Part shown: piece after piece, positions 16,927 through 25,662 of the stretch | Position numbering within the stretch: position 1 is the stretch's first letter | How the letters are laid out: the number at the start of each line of letters is the position of its first letter | Position numbers and translations under genes: made by a program | Origin: Halobacteriovorax sp. DA5 | Lineage (GTDB): Bacteria > Bdellovibrionota > Bacteriovoracia > Bacteriovoracales > Bacteriovoracaceae | Assembly (NCBI RefSeq): GCF_002903145.1 | Contig: NZ_PPDJ01000007.1 | Location: 248,001 to 312,000, forward strand | Length of the DNA stretch: 64,000 nucleotides | Reading direction: 5' to 3' | Notes under the pieces: model-generated | Databases searched by the model: none | Told to the model about the DNA's origin: nothing | What the model saw: the letters and a program-made list of their open reading frames with translations, nothing else

Positions 16927-18279
16927 ATGCGATCTAGAGTTTTGATTATTTCTGATGAAAATATCTTAAGTTCCGTTTATGCTGCGAACTTAAGTGCATA
17001 CGTCGGTTTAAAAGTAATCGTTGCAAAAACAAAAAGTGAAATTCAAAACTACTTAGGTCGTAGAGATTACGTAAATCTAATTGTTTGTGCAAACTTTCTT
17101 GAAGATTTCCCAAATATTTCTGATGAAATATTAAACCTCATTTCTTCTGTGAAATTGAAGTCTAATATTATTATGTTTAATAATTTAACTGAACAAAATT
17201 CAACAGTCGCAATCCCACCATCTGTTATTTACATTCCTAATCGATATGATATTAAATCAATCGTTAGATCATCAGCAAAGCTAATGAATGTTACGGCAAA
17301 GGATATGGTTGCATTAGATGTTGGAGATTTTTACCCACTTCCACTAGATCTACTTAAATTAACTGATCAGGCCTTCTGTGATATTTATCTTCGAAAAGAA
17401 CAAAAAGATGAAGATGAATTTGAATTAGTATATTCAAAGGATGATAAGATTAATGAAAAAGACATAAGTGCAGAAGATGATCAAGTCTATGTGAGGTCAG
17501 AAAAAAGACTTCAGTGTATCAACTTTTTAACGATGCAATTAATCATGCACTTAAAAACAACAGCTACGCCAGAAGAAAAGCTTAAGGCCGTTGAAGTCTC
17601 ATTAGAATCTCTTGCTTCTGTACTCTTAAGCGATGAAGCAAACCTCGAAGAGGTATCAAAAGTAAGCCAAACTTGTATAAAAATCATCAAGGAAGTTATT
17701 GAAGAATCGAGTGAACTTGAAAAATTATTAGCATATCTTCTTGCAAATAAATCATCATATCTTTATACCCACTCTATTCTTGCAACATATGTAAGTCAGT
17801 TTATCTTAAAACAAGTTTCGTGGGGTAACTCTGCTCAAGAAGAGAAGATGGCCTGCGCTTTCTTCTTTCATGATATTTACCTAGCACCAGTCTACAAAGA
17901 ACATCCTGATGCATTTGAAGTTGAAGATCTTGCATATAAACTTGATGTTAGTGAACAGAACTTAAATTATATTTTAATGCATGCCAAGCTAGCAGCAGAG
18001 CAAGTCTCAAAGCTTAAGAAGCTTCCTAATGGTGTTGATCAGATTATCCTGCAACACCACGGTACACGAAATGGAGAAGGCTTTGCCATGGATCCAGGAG
18101 ATGATATCTCCCCTCTTTCAAAAGTTATGATGATCTCAGAGTCATTTGTGAACTTCTTCTTTGAAACAAAGGATAAGGGACAAAACTTTTCAAATGAACA
18201 ATTAATTACTTTTCTAAACCAACAATATACTAATAAAAGTTATCATAAGCTTATTGCGATCTTAAAAGACCTAAAATAA
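16927..18279 (+). CDS. Receiver-like plus HD-domain protein, paralog of the divergent gene
   Basis: The product is about 450 residues from ATG 16927, whose start MRSRVLIISDENI aligns with the paralog's MIRALYITDEDI; ATG 16903 is in frame but lies outside this similarity. The N-terminal domain is receiver-like but lacks an obvious phosphorylated Asp. The C-terminal domain keeps the HD pair (CAFFFHDIYLAP), a later His (MHAKLAAEQV) and ILQHHGTRNGEGF, in which GYP is lost. Metal binding is thus possible, but c-di-GMP specificity is doubtful. The gene ends at a strong bidirectional terminator. Confidence 0.78.
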   Translation: MRSRVLIISDENILSSVYAANLSAYVGLKVIVAKTKSEIQNYLGRRDYVNLIVCANFLEDFPNISDEILNLISSVKLKSNIIMFNNLTEQNSTVAIPPSVIYIPNRYDIKSIVRSSAKLMNVTAKDMVALDVGDFYPLPLDLLKLTDQAFCDIYLRKEQKDEDEFELVYSKDDKINEKDISAEDDQVYVRSEKRLQCINFLTMQLIMHLKTTATPEEKLKAVEVSLESLASVLLSDEANLEEVSKVSQTCIKIIKEVIEESSELEKLLAYLLANKSSYLYTHSILATYVSQFILKQVSWGNSAQEEKMACAFFFHDIYLAPVYKEHPDAFEVEDLAYKLDVSEQNLNYILMHAKLAAEQVSKLKKLPNGVDQIILQHHGTRNGEGFAMDPGDDISPLSKVMMISESFVNFFFETKDKGQNFSNEQLITFLNQQYTNKSYHKLIAILKDLK

Positions 18280-18286
18280 ATAAAAT

Positions 18287-18320
18287 ATACCAGAGGATCC
18301 ATGAAAAGATCCTCCGGTAT
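18287..18320. terminator. Bidirectional rho-independent terminator
   Basis: ATACCAGAGGATC and GATCCTCCGGTAT form a 13-bp stem with one mismatch and a 7-8 base loop. It is followed by TTATATTTAT on the plus strand and ATTTTATTTATTTT on the minus strand, serving the convergent HD gene and RND gene. Confidence 0.88.
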
Positions 18321-18326
18321 TTATAT

Positions 18327-21300
18327 TTATGATTCAACTTCTTCTAAAATTTTTCTTCGAGGTCTTGCTATTAGTGAATAGAAGCAAGGAACAACAACTA
18401 GAGTAAAAATAGTTGAAAGAAAAACCCCACCAATAATAACGAGGGCCATAGGTCTTCTTGTTTCAGAGCCCGCTCCCACAATGACGGCCGCTGGAACAGC
18501 AGATGCAAGAGTTGTAAAAGTAGTCATAATGATAGGTCTAAAGCGTGTTTCACAAGCCTCTAAGATGGCATTCTTTAACTCTTTGCCTTCATCTCTTAGT
18601 TGATTTGAAAATTCAACGATAAGAATAGAAGTTTTCTTAACAATCCCCATTGTGAGTAAGATACCAATCATCGAGTAGATATTTAGAGTACTTCCAGACA
18701 ACCATAGTGCGATGAATGAGCCAGCTAATCCAAATGGTATCGCCAGAAAGACAGTTAGTGGATCTGAAAAAGAATTAAACTGACTGGCCAGAACCATATA
18801 GGCAATAACAAGTCCTAAAACCATGATCATTAAAACACTAAAGAGTGATTCATTTAGATCTTTTGAAAACTTTAAGTAATAGCCCTTTGGCAATACTTTC
18901 TCACCAAGTTCTTTGATATAATCAATTGCCCTACTTTGAGCAACACCAGTTTTTAAATTGGCATCAACTCGAATCCCTCTGGCCCTATTTTCACGATAAA
19001 TAGACTGTGGTCCAAATGCATCTTCGATCTTTACAACATCATTTAGAGTTACAAATTCTCCGCGATTATTTTGAAGTAGTAGTGACGAGATATTTTCGCG
19101 TGTACGATCTTCCTCTGCTAATTGAACAAATACATCGTAACGTCTACCACGCTCCGTATACTTTGTTGCGGCCGAACCAGCAACTCCAACATTAAGAGCA
19201 GTTGCAATAGTATTAACTTCAACACCACGTTGTTGTGCTTTAATTCGATCAGGAATAATGTGAACTTCAGGAAGCTGTCCGATATCATCGGAACGAATTC
19301 CAACCATTAGATCAGATTCTTTCATCCCCTTTTCAAGTTGTTCATATAATTGTGCTTGAATTGCGGCATCTGGCCCCGTAATTGTAAACTCAATTGGACT
19401 TCCTCTTCGGCCACCAATGGCAGATCCCATACGATCTCTAATGATGATCTTTAGACCTTTTATAACAGATAATTCTTTTCTCAACTGAGCTGCAACTTCA
19501 AATTGAGAGAGCTTTCTCTGATCGCGGTCTTTAAGAATTAAAACACCAAAACCACGGTTTCCAGAAGTAGCACCTCGTCCACCACCAACTGCAACAATCA
19601 TTCTTTGAATATTTTCATTTTTAGAAACGATTTCTTCGTACTCTTTAACTTTCTCATTTGTGTAATCTAAGCTCTTTCCATCTGGAGCGATGAAAATTAC
19701 AAACATGAAGCTACGATCAGACTCAGGTGCAAATTCCTTATCGATATGATTAAGAGATAAGAAAGCGACAAGAATCAGTGCAGTCGATACAAGAAGAACT
19801 TTAATTCTATGACCTAGTGCGAACTTAAGAATTCCCATGTAAACTTTATTTCCAAACTCTACGGCCCTATCAACCCAAACGTGAACAAAGATTCCTTTTG
19901 AAGCAACATTTAAGAATTGTGAACATCTCATTGGTGCTAGAGTCAGGGCCTCTAGAGAAGATAGAGATACAGCAATACAGATTGTTAAAGCAAACTCTTT
20001 AAAGAACCTTCCTTCAATTCCAGGCATTAGTGTAATAGGTGCAAAGATAGCAACAAGAACAGCGGTCGTGGCAAGAACAGCAAATGCAATCTCACGACTT
20101 CCTTTAAAAGCTGCCTGTACCTTATCATGTCCCTTCTTGGCGTAGCGAACAATATTTTCCAACATAACAATAGCATCATCAACGACAATACCGATTGCTA
20201 AGGTTAGTCCAAGAAGAGAGAATGTATTTAATGAGAATCCCATTAAGTACATAAAAGAAAACGTTCCAATAATGGCAGTAGGAATGGCCAGAAGAATATT
20301 TATGGTTGCCGACATTGAGTTCAAAAATAGCCAACATACTAAAGAAGTTAAGATTACTGATAGCACAAGGTTTTGAAGAAGTTCATCAATTGATAACCTA
20401 ATAAAAGATGTTCTATCGAAGTTTACAGAAAGATTTGTCCCCTCAGGCAAGTTCTTAGAAATCTCTTCAACTCTCGCCTTAACTCTATCCGCAACATCAA
20501 CTGCGTTAACACCTCTTTGCTTGTAAATTGGCATCGATAGCGATGGTTTTTGATTAACACGTGAGATACGCGTACGATTTTCAACACCAGCGTAAATATT
20601 TGCAACTTCAGAAAGTCTTATCGGTACGTAATTAGCTTGGCCACCACGTCGATTGATAATCATATTCTTGAAGTCTTCAACTGTTCGTCCTTCACCTAAG
20701 ACTCTTAAACTCTTCTCATTTGAAACCGTCTCAAACTTACCAGCAGGTAGCTCAACACTTTCTCGTTGGAGTGTAAGAACAATATCAGAGAGAGTTAATT
20801 GATACGCTTCTAGCTTATCAGCGATAACATCAATTCTCATCATAGGCTCTCTCGCACCAAAAGCACGAACTTCAGAGACCCCCTCGATTGTAGTCAGCTG
20901 ATCAATAACACCATCTTTAAACAAAATATTAAGTTCTCTTTCAGACAAAGTATCTGAAACAAGAGCTAAATAGAGAATTGGATCATCAGCTGCGTTGGAC
21001 TTTGTCACTGTTGGAGTTTCGACATCGTCAGGAAGCTGTCTTTGAGCACGTCCTAGAAGAGTTTGAACTTCCTGAAGTGCGAAATCAATATCCTTATCAA
21101 GTGTAAATTCTAAATCAATTCGCCCTTGCCCACGTCCAGCAGTAGATGTCATATCTTTAATCCCTTGCATTGAAACAAGAATAGATTCGGCCGGCTCTAA
21201 TACGTCTTTTTCCACAACTTCTGGAGTTGCCCCTTCATATTGGTAGGCAATTGAAATTGATGGGTAATCAACATCTGGGTTTTCATTAATTCCTAATTCT

Positions 21301-21389
21301 CTAAATCCTAAGATTCCAAAGAGAATGAGAGAGAACATTAACATCCATGCAAATACAGGATTTCTTATCGATAATGATGATAAACTCAT
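18327..21389 (-). CDS. RND-family efflux permease (AcrB/HAE1 type)
   Basis: The 1020-residue protein has the RND layout: a first helix after SIRNPVFAWML, a large periplasmic loop with porter subdomains, helices 2-6 (including GLTLAIGIVVDDAIVMLENI with the two intramembrane Asp residues of the proton relay), a second periplasmic loop and helices 8-12. It belongs to the drug/hydrophobe group. It is 11 bp downstream of a tolC-like gene in a marR-tolC-rnd operon; no periplasmic adaptor gene lies in the operon. Confidence 0.93.
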   Translation of the reverse strand: MSLSSLSIRNPVFAWMLMFSLILFGILGFRELGINENPDVDYPSISIAYQYEGATPEVVEKDVLEPAESILVSMQGIKDMTSTAGRGQGRIDLEFTLDKDIDFALQEVQTLLGRAQRQLPDDVETPTVTKSNAADDPILYLALVSDTLSERELNILFKDGVIDQLTTIEGVSEVRAFGAREPMMRIDVIADKLEAYQLTLSDIVLTLQRESVELPAGKFETVSNEKSLRVLGEGRTVEDFKNMIINRRGGQANYVPIRLSEVANIYAGVENRTRISRVNQKPSLSMPIYKQRGVNAVDVADRVKARVEEISKNLPEGTNLSVNFDRTSFIRLSIDELLQNLVLSVILTSLVCWLFLNSMSATINILLAIPTAIIGTFSFMYLMGFSLNTFSLLGLTLAIGIVVDDAIVMLENIVRYAKKGHDKVQAAFKGSREIAFAVLATTAVLVAIFAPITLMPGIEGRFFKEFALTICIAVSLSSLEALTLAPMRCSQFLNVASKGIFVHVWVDRAVEFGNKVYMGILKFALGHRIKVLLVSTALILVAFLSLNHIDKEFAPESDRSFMFVIFIAPDGKSLDYTNEKVKEYEEIVSKNENIQRMIVAVGGGRGATSGNRGFGVLILKDRDQRKLSQFEVAAQLRKELSVIKGLKIIIRDRMGSAIGGRRGSPIEFTITGPDAAIQAQLYEQLEKGMKESDLMVGIRSDDIGQLPEVHIIPDRIKAQQRGVEVNTIATALNVGVAGSAATKYTERGRRYDVFVQLAEEDRTRENISSLLLQNNRGEFVTLNDVVKIEDAFGPQSIYRENRARGIRVDANLKTGVAQSRAIDYIKELGEKVLPKGYYLKFSKDLNESLFSVLMIMVLGLVIAYMVLASQFNSFSDPLTVFLAIPFGLAGSFIALWLSGSTLNIYSMIGILLTMGIVKKTSILIVEFSNQLRDEGKELKNAILEACETRFRPIIMTTFTTLASAVPAAVIVGAGSETRRPMALVIIGGVFLSTIFTLVVVPCFYSLIARPRRKILEEVES

Positions 21390-21400
21390 ATATAACCTTC

Positions 21401-22630
21401 TTAATTTTTAGGGATATTACCTAAGTAAGCATTCGCTTGATAATATAAAGACTTAACTTCAAGAGACGATCTAATCGCTAACTTCTCAAGATCAATAACA
21501 TCATCTAGTGACCTAATAACTTCAATCTGTGTAACAAGGCCTTTATTTAGATCTTTCAACTGCTCTTGATACGAAGCACGACTTCGAAACAATGCTTTTC
21601 TAAGTGTTTTTAATTCATTTTTCTTATATTCAAAATTTTGAACAAATGCATTCCAACGATTTTTCGTATTACGTCTACTGAAATCAATTTGGGCCTTGTT
21701 GATTTGTGAAGCGATTCTCTTACTTACAACTCGAGACTTTCTTTCACCAAAGTCTAATAAGTTTAAAGAGACATTGAGACTTACACCCCAATCACGCTCT
21801 CCAATCTCGTTCTTATCAATATTGTAATTGGCCCTAAGATCAACCTGGGGATAATATGCGGCCTTTTCGATCTTTGCTTCTGCAATAGAAGCTTCATAAT
21901 CATACTTCAAACTTTTAAGTTCAGGTGTGTTCTCAAGATCGACATTTAATGAAAGCGTTAACTTTAATGGATCAACACTATCTTTCACTTCAGCAATATT
22001 ATCGAGTCCAGAAAAATTCATAAGATCAGTCATCGAAGTCTTTACCTGTGCCTTACTTTGTACAAGTCCTGCTTCGAGGCGATGTAGTTGAGACTCTAGA
22101 GCAAATAGATCGGCCTTGCGATCTCGTCCAATTTTTGTTCTACCTCTAACAATACTAACCCTCTTTCTTAGGTTCTCTAATAATGCATCGACTCTTTCTT
22201 TTTCTTCAATAGCGGAAGACATTTGAAAAAATAGCGACGTGAATTGAGAGTAGTACTCTGCAAGACTTCTATCAGTAAGAGCTTTAGCTTGCTTTGGTAC
22301 AATTTTATTATAGTCATATAGAGCAAACTCAGCTCCACCTTGAAATAGTTTCTGATTTAAAGAAAGGAAAACTTCTGAATCAACTTCATTATTACGAGTT
22401 GTAACATTGCGATACTCTTCACTATAAGTGTTAGTATTTACAATATCAACTGACGGATAAAGTGTTGACTCTACAGTTTCAAGGTCTGAAATAGTTTTCT
22501 TCTCTGTAAGATCGAATACTTCAACTTGTTTTGACTTTTTTAAAGATTTTAAATAAAGATCCTCAACTGAAGCGCTACTTAAGCAAGGAACAAGTGTAAA
22601 AAACAATAATCCAATTTTATAAAACTTCAA
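21401..22630 (-). CDS. TolC-family outer-membrane efflux protein
   Basis: The 409-residue product has a signal peptide (MKFYKIGLLFFTLVPCLSSA) and two long alpha-helical halves rich in Glu/Lys/Leu, with strand segments such as YYPQVDLRANYNID and WGVSLNVSLNLLDFG that fit the outer-membrane barrel insertions of TolC. It is the exit duct partner of the adjoining RND pump. The start codon overlaps the marR stop by four bases. Confidence 0.9.
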   Translation of the reverse strand: MKFYKIGLLFFTLVPCLSSASVEDLYLKSLKKSKQVEVFDLTEKKTISDLETVESTLYPSVDIVNTNTYSEEYRNVTTRNNEVDSEVFLSLNQKLFQGGAEFALYDYNKIVPKQAKALTDRSLAEYYSQFTSLFFQMSSAIEEKERVDALLENLRKRVSIVRGRTKIGRDRKADLFALESQLHRLEAGLVQSKAQVKTSMTDLMNFSGLDNIAEVKDSVDPLKLTLSLNVDLENTPELKSLKYDYEASIAEAKIEKAAYYPQVDLRANYNIDKNEIGERDWGVSLNVSLNLLDFGERKSRVVSKRIASQINKAQIDFSRRNTKNRWNAFVQNFEYKKNELKTLRKALFRSRASYQEQLKDLNKGLVTQIEVIRSLDDVIDLEKLAIRSSLEVKSLYYQANAYLGNIPKN

Positions 22631-23019
22631 GAATTAGTCTCCTGTATATTTTTAACAAAATTTTCAATTACCAGTAGTGCATCTGTTACTTTTTTAACCT
22701 CAGATGAATCAATATCATCTAGGTTTTCTAAAAAGCGACAGCTAGCAGCACTTCTGACTTTTTCAAATTTCTTTTTGCCTTTTGATGTAATTTTTAGATT
22801 CGTGATTCTTCGATCTGTTTTACAAGTCTCACGAGATATATATTTATCGTTGACCAAAGTATCTACTAATTTTGAAATGGCCGCACAAGATACACACATG
22901 ACTTCAGCTAGGTCACTTACTGAACATGTGCCATTATCAACTCTTGCAAGGATTCGATATTTTGGAAAGCTAAGCTCTGACTCACTAGCACTTTTAATAT
23001 ACGATCTAATAATGCCCAT
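22627..23019 (-). CDS. MarR-family regulator of the efflux operon (start unclear)
   Basis: From ATG 23019 the product has 130 residues with the MarR winged helix (CSVSDLAEVMCVSCAAISKLVDTLV, split here by reading order, and the wing around CKTDRRITNLKITSKG). MarR proteins normally have about 15-20 more N-terminal residues. The frame upstream does encode a convincing continuation (LRIIKDSLSRKFIEVIPSS), yet it holds no ATG, GTG or TTG between the preceding stop and 23019. An ATT codon at 23070, 6 bases after AAGG, could be a rare start. It is first in the marR-tolC-rnd operon and likely represses it. Confidence 0.85.
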   Translation of the reverse strand: MGIIRSYIKSASESELSFPKYRILARVDNGTCSVSDLAEVMCVSCAAISKLVDTLVNDKYISRETCKTDRRITNLKITSKGKKKFEKVRSAASCRFLENLDDIDSSEVKKVTDALLVIENFVKNIQETNS

Positions 23020-23080
23020 GGATGATGGGATGACTTCGATAAATTTACGAGATAATGAATCTTTAATAATACGTAACCTT

Positions 23081-23101
23081 GTTAATATTTAACTTTGTTA
23101 A
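23081..23101 (-). promoter_or_regulatory. Candidate MarR operator
   Basis: Two overlapping perfect palindromes, GTTAATATTTAAC (23081-23093) and TTAACTTTGTTAA (23089-23101), give three alternating half-sites at the expected transcription start of the marR operon. This is the typical place for an autorepressor. Confidence 0.65.
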
Positions 23102-23103
23102 GT

Positions 23104-23131
23104 ATTCTACAAAGATATCTTAAGATTTCAA
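23104..23131 (-). promoter_or_regulatory. Sigma70-like promoter of the marR-tolC-rnd operon
   Basis: On the minus strand TTGAAA (23131-23126), a 16-bp spacer and TAGAAT (23109-23104) lie just upstream of the operator palindromes. Confidence 0.65.
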
Positions 23132-23157
23132 ATATAATTCATTAGAAAAATTTCAGC

Positions 23158-24039
23158 TTATTTAATCGAGTTAACTAAAAAACCCATACCACCAATAATT
23201 GCGGCCACTTGTGCATCCACACAATTTTCAGCACTAACCCTTGGGCTATCTGGATACACCTCTGTTGTCGTACAAAATTTTGCATCAGAAAAAGATGCAC
23301 AAAGATGAAGCTTCTTTAAAGGATAATTAATCACACCCTCTTGTTCTAGCTTCTCTCCAATAATATTCCCATTTATATCAGCTGGTGCGATATGTGTAAC
23401 TTTACGAACAGATTCAATAATTGCTTTTTGAAATTCAGGTGTTGGATTCTCACTATCTCCCACCAGATAGAAACCATCTGGAATATCCCAAATATCTTGA
23501 GGTATTCCATCTCTTTTTTCGAGGGCCGGCCTAAAGACAGTATTATCAGTATCCGTTGTCTCATGAAGATCGAAATGAGCAAAAATCTCAAGGTTTAATT
23601 CAGAAATGGCCTTCATGAAAAGGTTGCATTCGGGCGCAGGACCATCATTGAAGAATGAACGATTAGGATCGACGGTCATTGGATTCCAACGATTAATTGT
23701 TTCATAACCCCAAGGACTAATACATGGAGCAACAATAATATTAAAATCGTTTGTGTAGTTTAAAGCTTGTGTTTCTAAAAAAGCGAGAGCTCCATGAACA
23801 CCACTAGTTTCATAACCATGAACACCACCAGTAATTAGAATCGTTTTATTCTCAGGTAAGAAATTTTTGCTTTTTATTAAGAACAGCGGATACCTATTCT
23901 CATCGTACGGAAGTGCTCCATACTGAGAGATATCAAAGAGAGCTTCTAGATTCTTAATCTTTGTTACGACTTCTTCTCGATACGATCTTTTTATCTCTTG
24001 TTCTTCAAACCAAATATTCTTTTGTTCGTCATTCCACAT
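23158..24039 (-). CDS. M14-family zinc carboxypeptidase-like protein, second copy
   Basis: The 293-residue protein is a close paralog of the one at 14589-15485 and shares all markers: GGVHGYETSGVHGA, NRWNPMTVDPNRSF, FDLHETTDTD and TTEVYPDSP. It lacks the eight N-terminal residues of the other copy. GAGG nine bases upstream supports ATG 24039. No signal peptide is present, so it is cytoplasmic. It sits alone between the marR operon promoter and the HAD lipoprotein gene. Confidence 0.88.
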   Translation of the reverse strand: MWNDEQKNIWFEEQEIKRSYREEVVTKIKNLEALFDISQYGALPYDENRYPLFLIKSKNFLPENKTILITGGVHGYETSGVHGALAFLETQALNYTNDFNIIVAPCISPWGYETINRWNPMTVDPNRSFFNDGPAPECNLFMKAISELNLEIFAHFDLHETTDTDNTVFRPALEKRDGIPQDIWDIPDGFYLVGDSENPTPEFQKAIIESVRKVTHIAPADINGNIIGEKLEQEGVINYPLKKLHLCASFSDAKFCTTTEVYPDSPRVSAENCVDAQVAAIIGGMGFLVNSIK

Positions 24040-24217
24040 AAGTGCCTCATACTAAACTTCAAAACAAAAAGATTTTGGCACTATTTTTTTATTTCTTCAA
24101 TATCTTGAATCTCAATTAGAATTTTACCAATTGTCTTTGATTACACGTATCGAGGATTTGTTGTCTGGGCAACTTCGCTTATTTTCATATAACCAATTCC
24201 TTGCATACATATCATTT

Positions 24218-25081
24218 CTATCGGATTTGAAGAAAACTACCAAGCGCCGAGGAACAAGACTCCGGCGCAAAACGTATTCCAAAGGTATGAACTCGATCTT
24301 TTAAATTCTCAAGACTTCCAGATCTTTGCTCATCTAGATGCTTGAGATGAATTCTCATTGATTCCACAAAGACTTCATCGTTATCCAAAGCCTCTTCAAT
24401 GGCGCTTCCAACAAGGGCAAGTTTATTGCGATTCATCCACCAGTCTTTATATGATGGAGGAAGTCTGAAGCCCTTAGCATCTCCAATTCTTTTCCTGTAA
24501 TCTTCCACATCTGAATAGCTTTCAAAATTATTAAACCACTCTCCTAACCATGCTGTATTGTTTTTTTGACCTTGATAGTAGAAGTCTTTATGATCATCCA
24601 CGAGAATGATTGAATCAAGATCATCACTAACAAGGGAGATATCTTTCTTCCACTTATGAACAAAGCGAGAATCTTCGGGGACATTTTTTCTATTATCGTA
24701 AAGGTGGCGCTTTGAAAGAATGCGATAAGAAATATCATGAAAACTTTTATCACTTCCGTCTGAAAGTTTGAGCGATTTTAACAATTCAAGATTTCGATCC
24801 TCGCTCCCACCACTAAAAAAAGAAATTGAAACATCTTCTCGTTTTGATAACTCAGTGATGAGTTCCTGGGCGTATGGAATAATCCTATAGTGAATGCCTT
24901 GGATGGTAATAGTTCTTTTCGGATTAAATGTTTCACCCTCTTCTATTTCGGCCACGAGCGTGTGGTCCAGATCAAAGACAATATGCTTCTGCTTTAGCTG
25001 AGCTGGGCCCCTAAGGACTTTAGAGCATGAAATGAATATTAGGATGAAAATAAGGTATCTCACTGATATCTTATCGACCAT
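24218..25081 (-). CDS. HAD-superfamily (NIF/FCP1-like) lipoprotein
   Basis: The product is about 287 residues. It starts with a hydrophobic signal ending in the lipobox-like IFISC, so it should be a lipoprotein. The HAD motif I is HIVFDLDHTLV (two Asp residues, near residue 38), motif II SFFSGG, and motif IV SIILVDDH. This arrangement resembles the NLI-interacting factor/FCP1 phosphatases. Phosphatases of this type outside the cytoplasm are uncommon. ATG 25081 is preferred over TTG 25090. It follows the 163-residue gene closely (13 bp) and may be co-transcribed. Confidence 0.75.
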   Translation of the reverse strand: MVDKISVRYLIFILIFISCSKVLRGPAQLKQKHIVFDLDHTLVAEIEEGETFNPKRTITIQGIHYRIIPYAQELITELSKREDVSISFFSGGSEDRNLELLKSLKLSDGSDKSFHDISYRILSKRHLYDNRKNVPEDSRFVHKWKKDISLVSDDLDSIILVDDHKDFYYQGQKNNTAWLGEWFNNFESYSDVEDYRKRIGDAKGFRLPPSYKDWWMNRNKLALVGSAIEEALDNDEVFVESMRIHLKHLDEQRSGSLENLKDRVHTFGIRFAPESCSSALGSFLQIR

Positions 25082-25094
25082 TTTAGTCAAATAC

Positions 25095-25586
25095 TTAAAA
25101 AATTACTGAAACCTCTTCTAGAAGGGCCGCATGCTTATTTCTAAGCTCAATCGGATCATCAAAACTCATAGACGTTGTCTTTTCAAAGAGAATTAAACTC
25201 TCTCCATTTGGCAGCAAGCAGGTGATATGAGCAGAGCATTCATTCTTATGCTCCCCTAGCATTTTCGTCACTAAACTTAGATTAACTCTAAGCTCTTTAG
25301 AGGCTTTTCCTGGATACTTCTTACATAAATCGATAAGGGATTTCTTAAGCTCTGGATTATCCCACTTAAGGGCCTCAATGATTGATGGCTCAGTTGATTT
25401 GACTTGATAGAGCTCACCATCAACAACACACTTAATTCCTTTATCAGTCGATGTTTCAAGGTAGCGATAAGCGAAGTTTTCGAGATTATGAATGAAGAGC
25501 GCTGAAACACCATCAGACTCAATTAGCCATTCACGATTCTTAGAATTCATTTCTTCTGTTAGCTTTTCTTTATCAATTTTCGTCAT
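25095..25586 (-). CDS. Cytoplasmic protein of unknown function
   Basis: The 163-residue product begins MTKIDKEKLTEEMNSKNREW at ATG 25586. A longer frame up to 25868 overlaps the OPT gene on the other strand and is not believable. The protein is soluble and mixed alpha/beta, with the C-terminal half (SLVTKMLGEHKNECSAHIT, then LLPNGESLILFEKT) looking like strands around a helix. I recognise no family. The start faces the OPT gene, with a shared 76-bp promoter region. Confidence 0.6.
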   Translation of the reverse strand: MTKIDKEKLTEEMNSKNREWLIESDGVSALFIHNLENFAYRYLETSTDKGIKCVVDGELYQVKSTEPSIIEALKWDNPELKKSLIDLCKKYPGKASKELRVNLSLVTKMLGEHKNECSAHITCLLPNGESLILFEKTTSMSFDDPIELRNKHAALLEEVSVIF

Positions 25587-25662
25587 ATATACATAATACT
25601 TGCTAAATCTAAGCAGTAAAGTAATTCTATAATTATAACTAAATAATAACTGGAGAAAGTTT

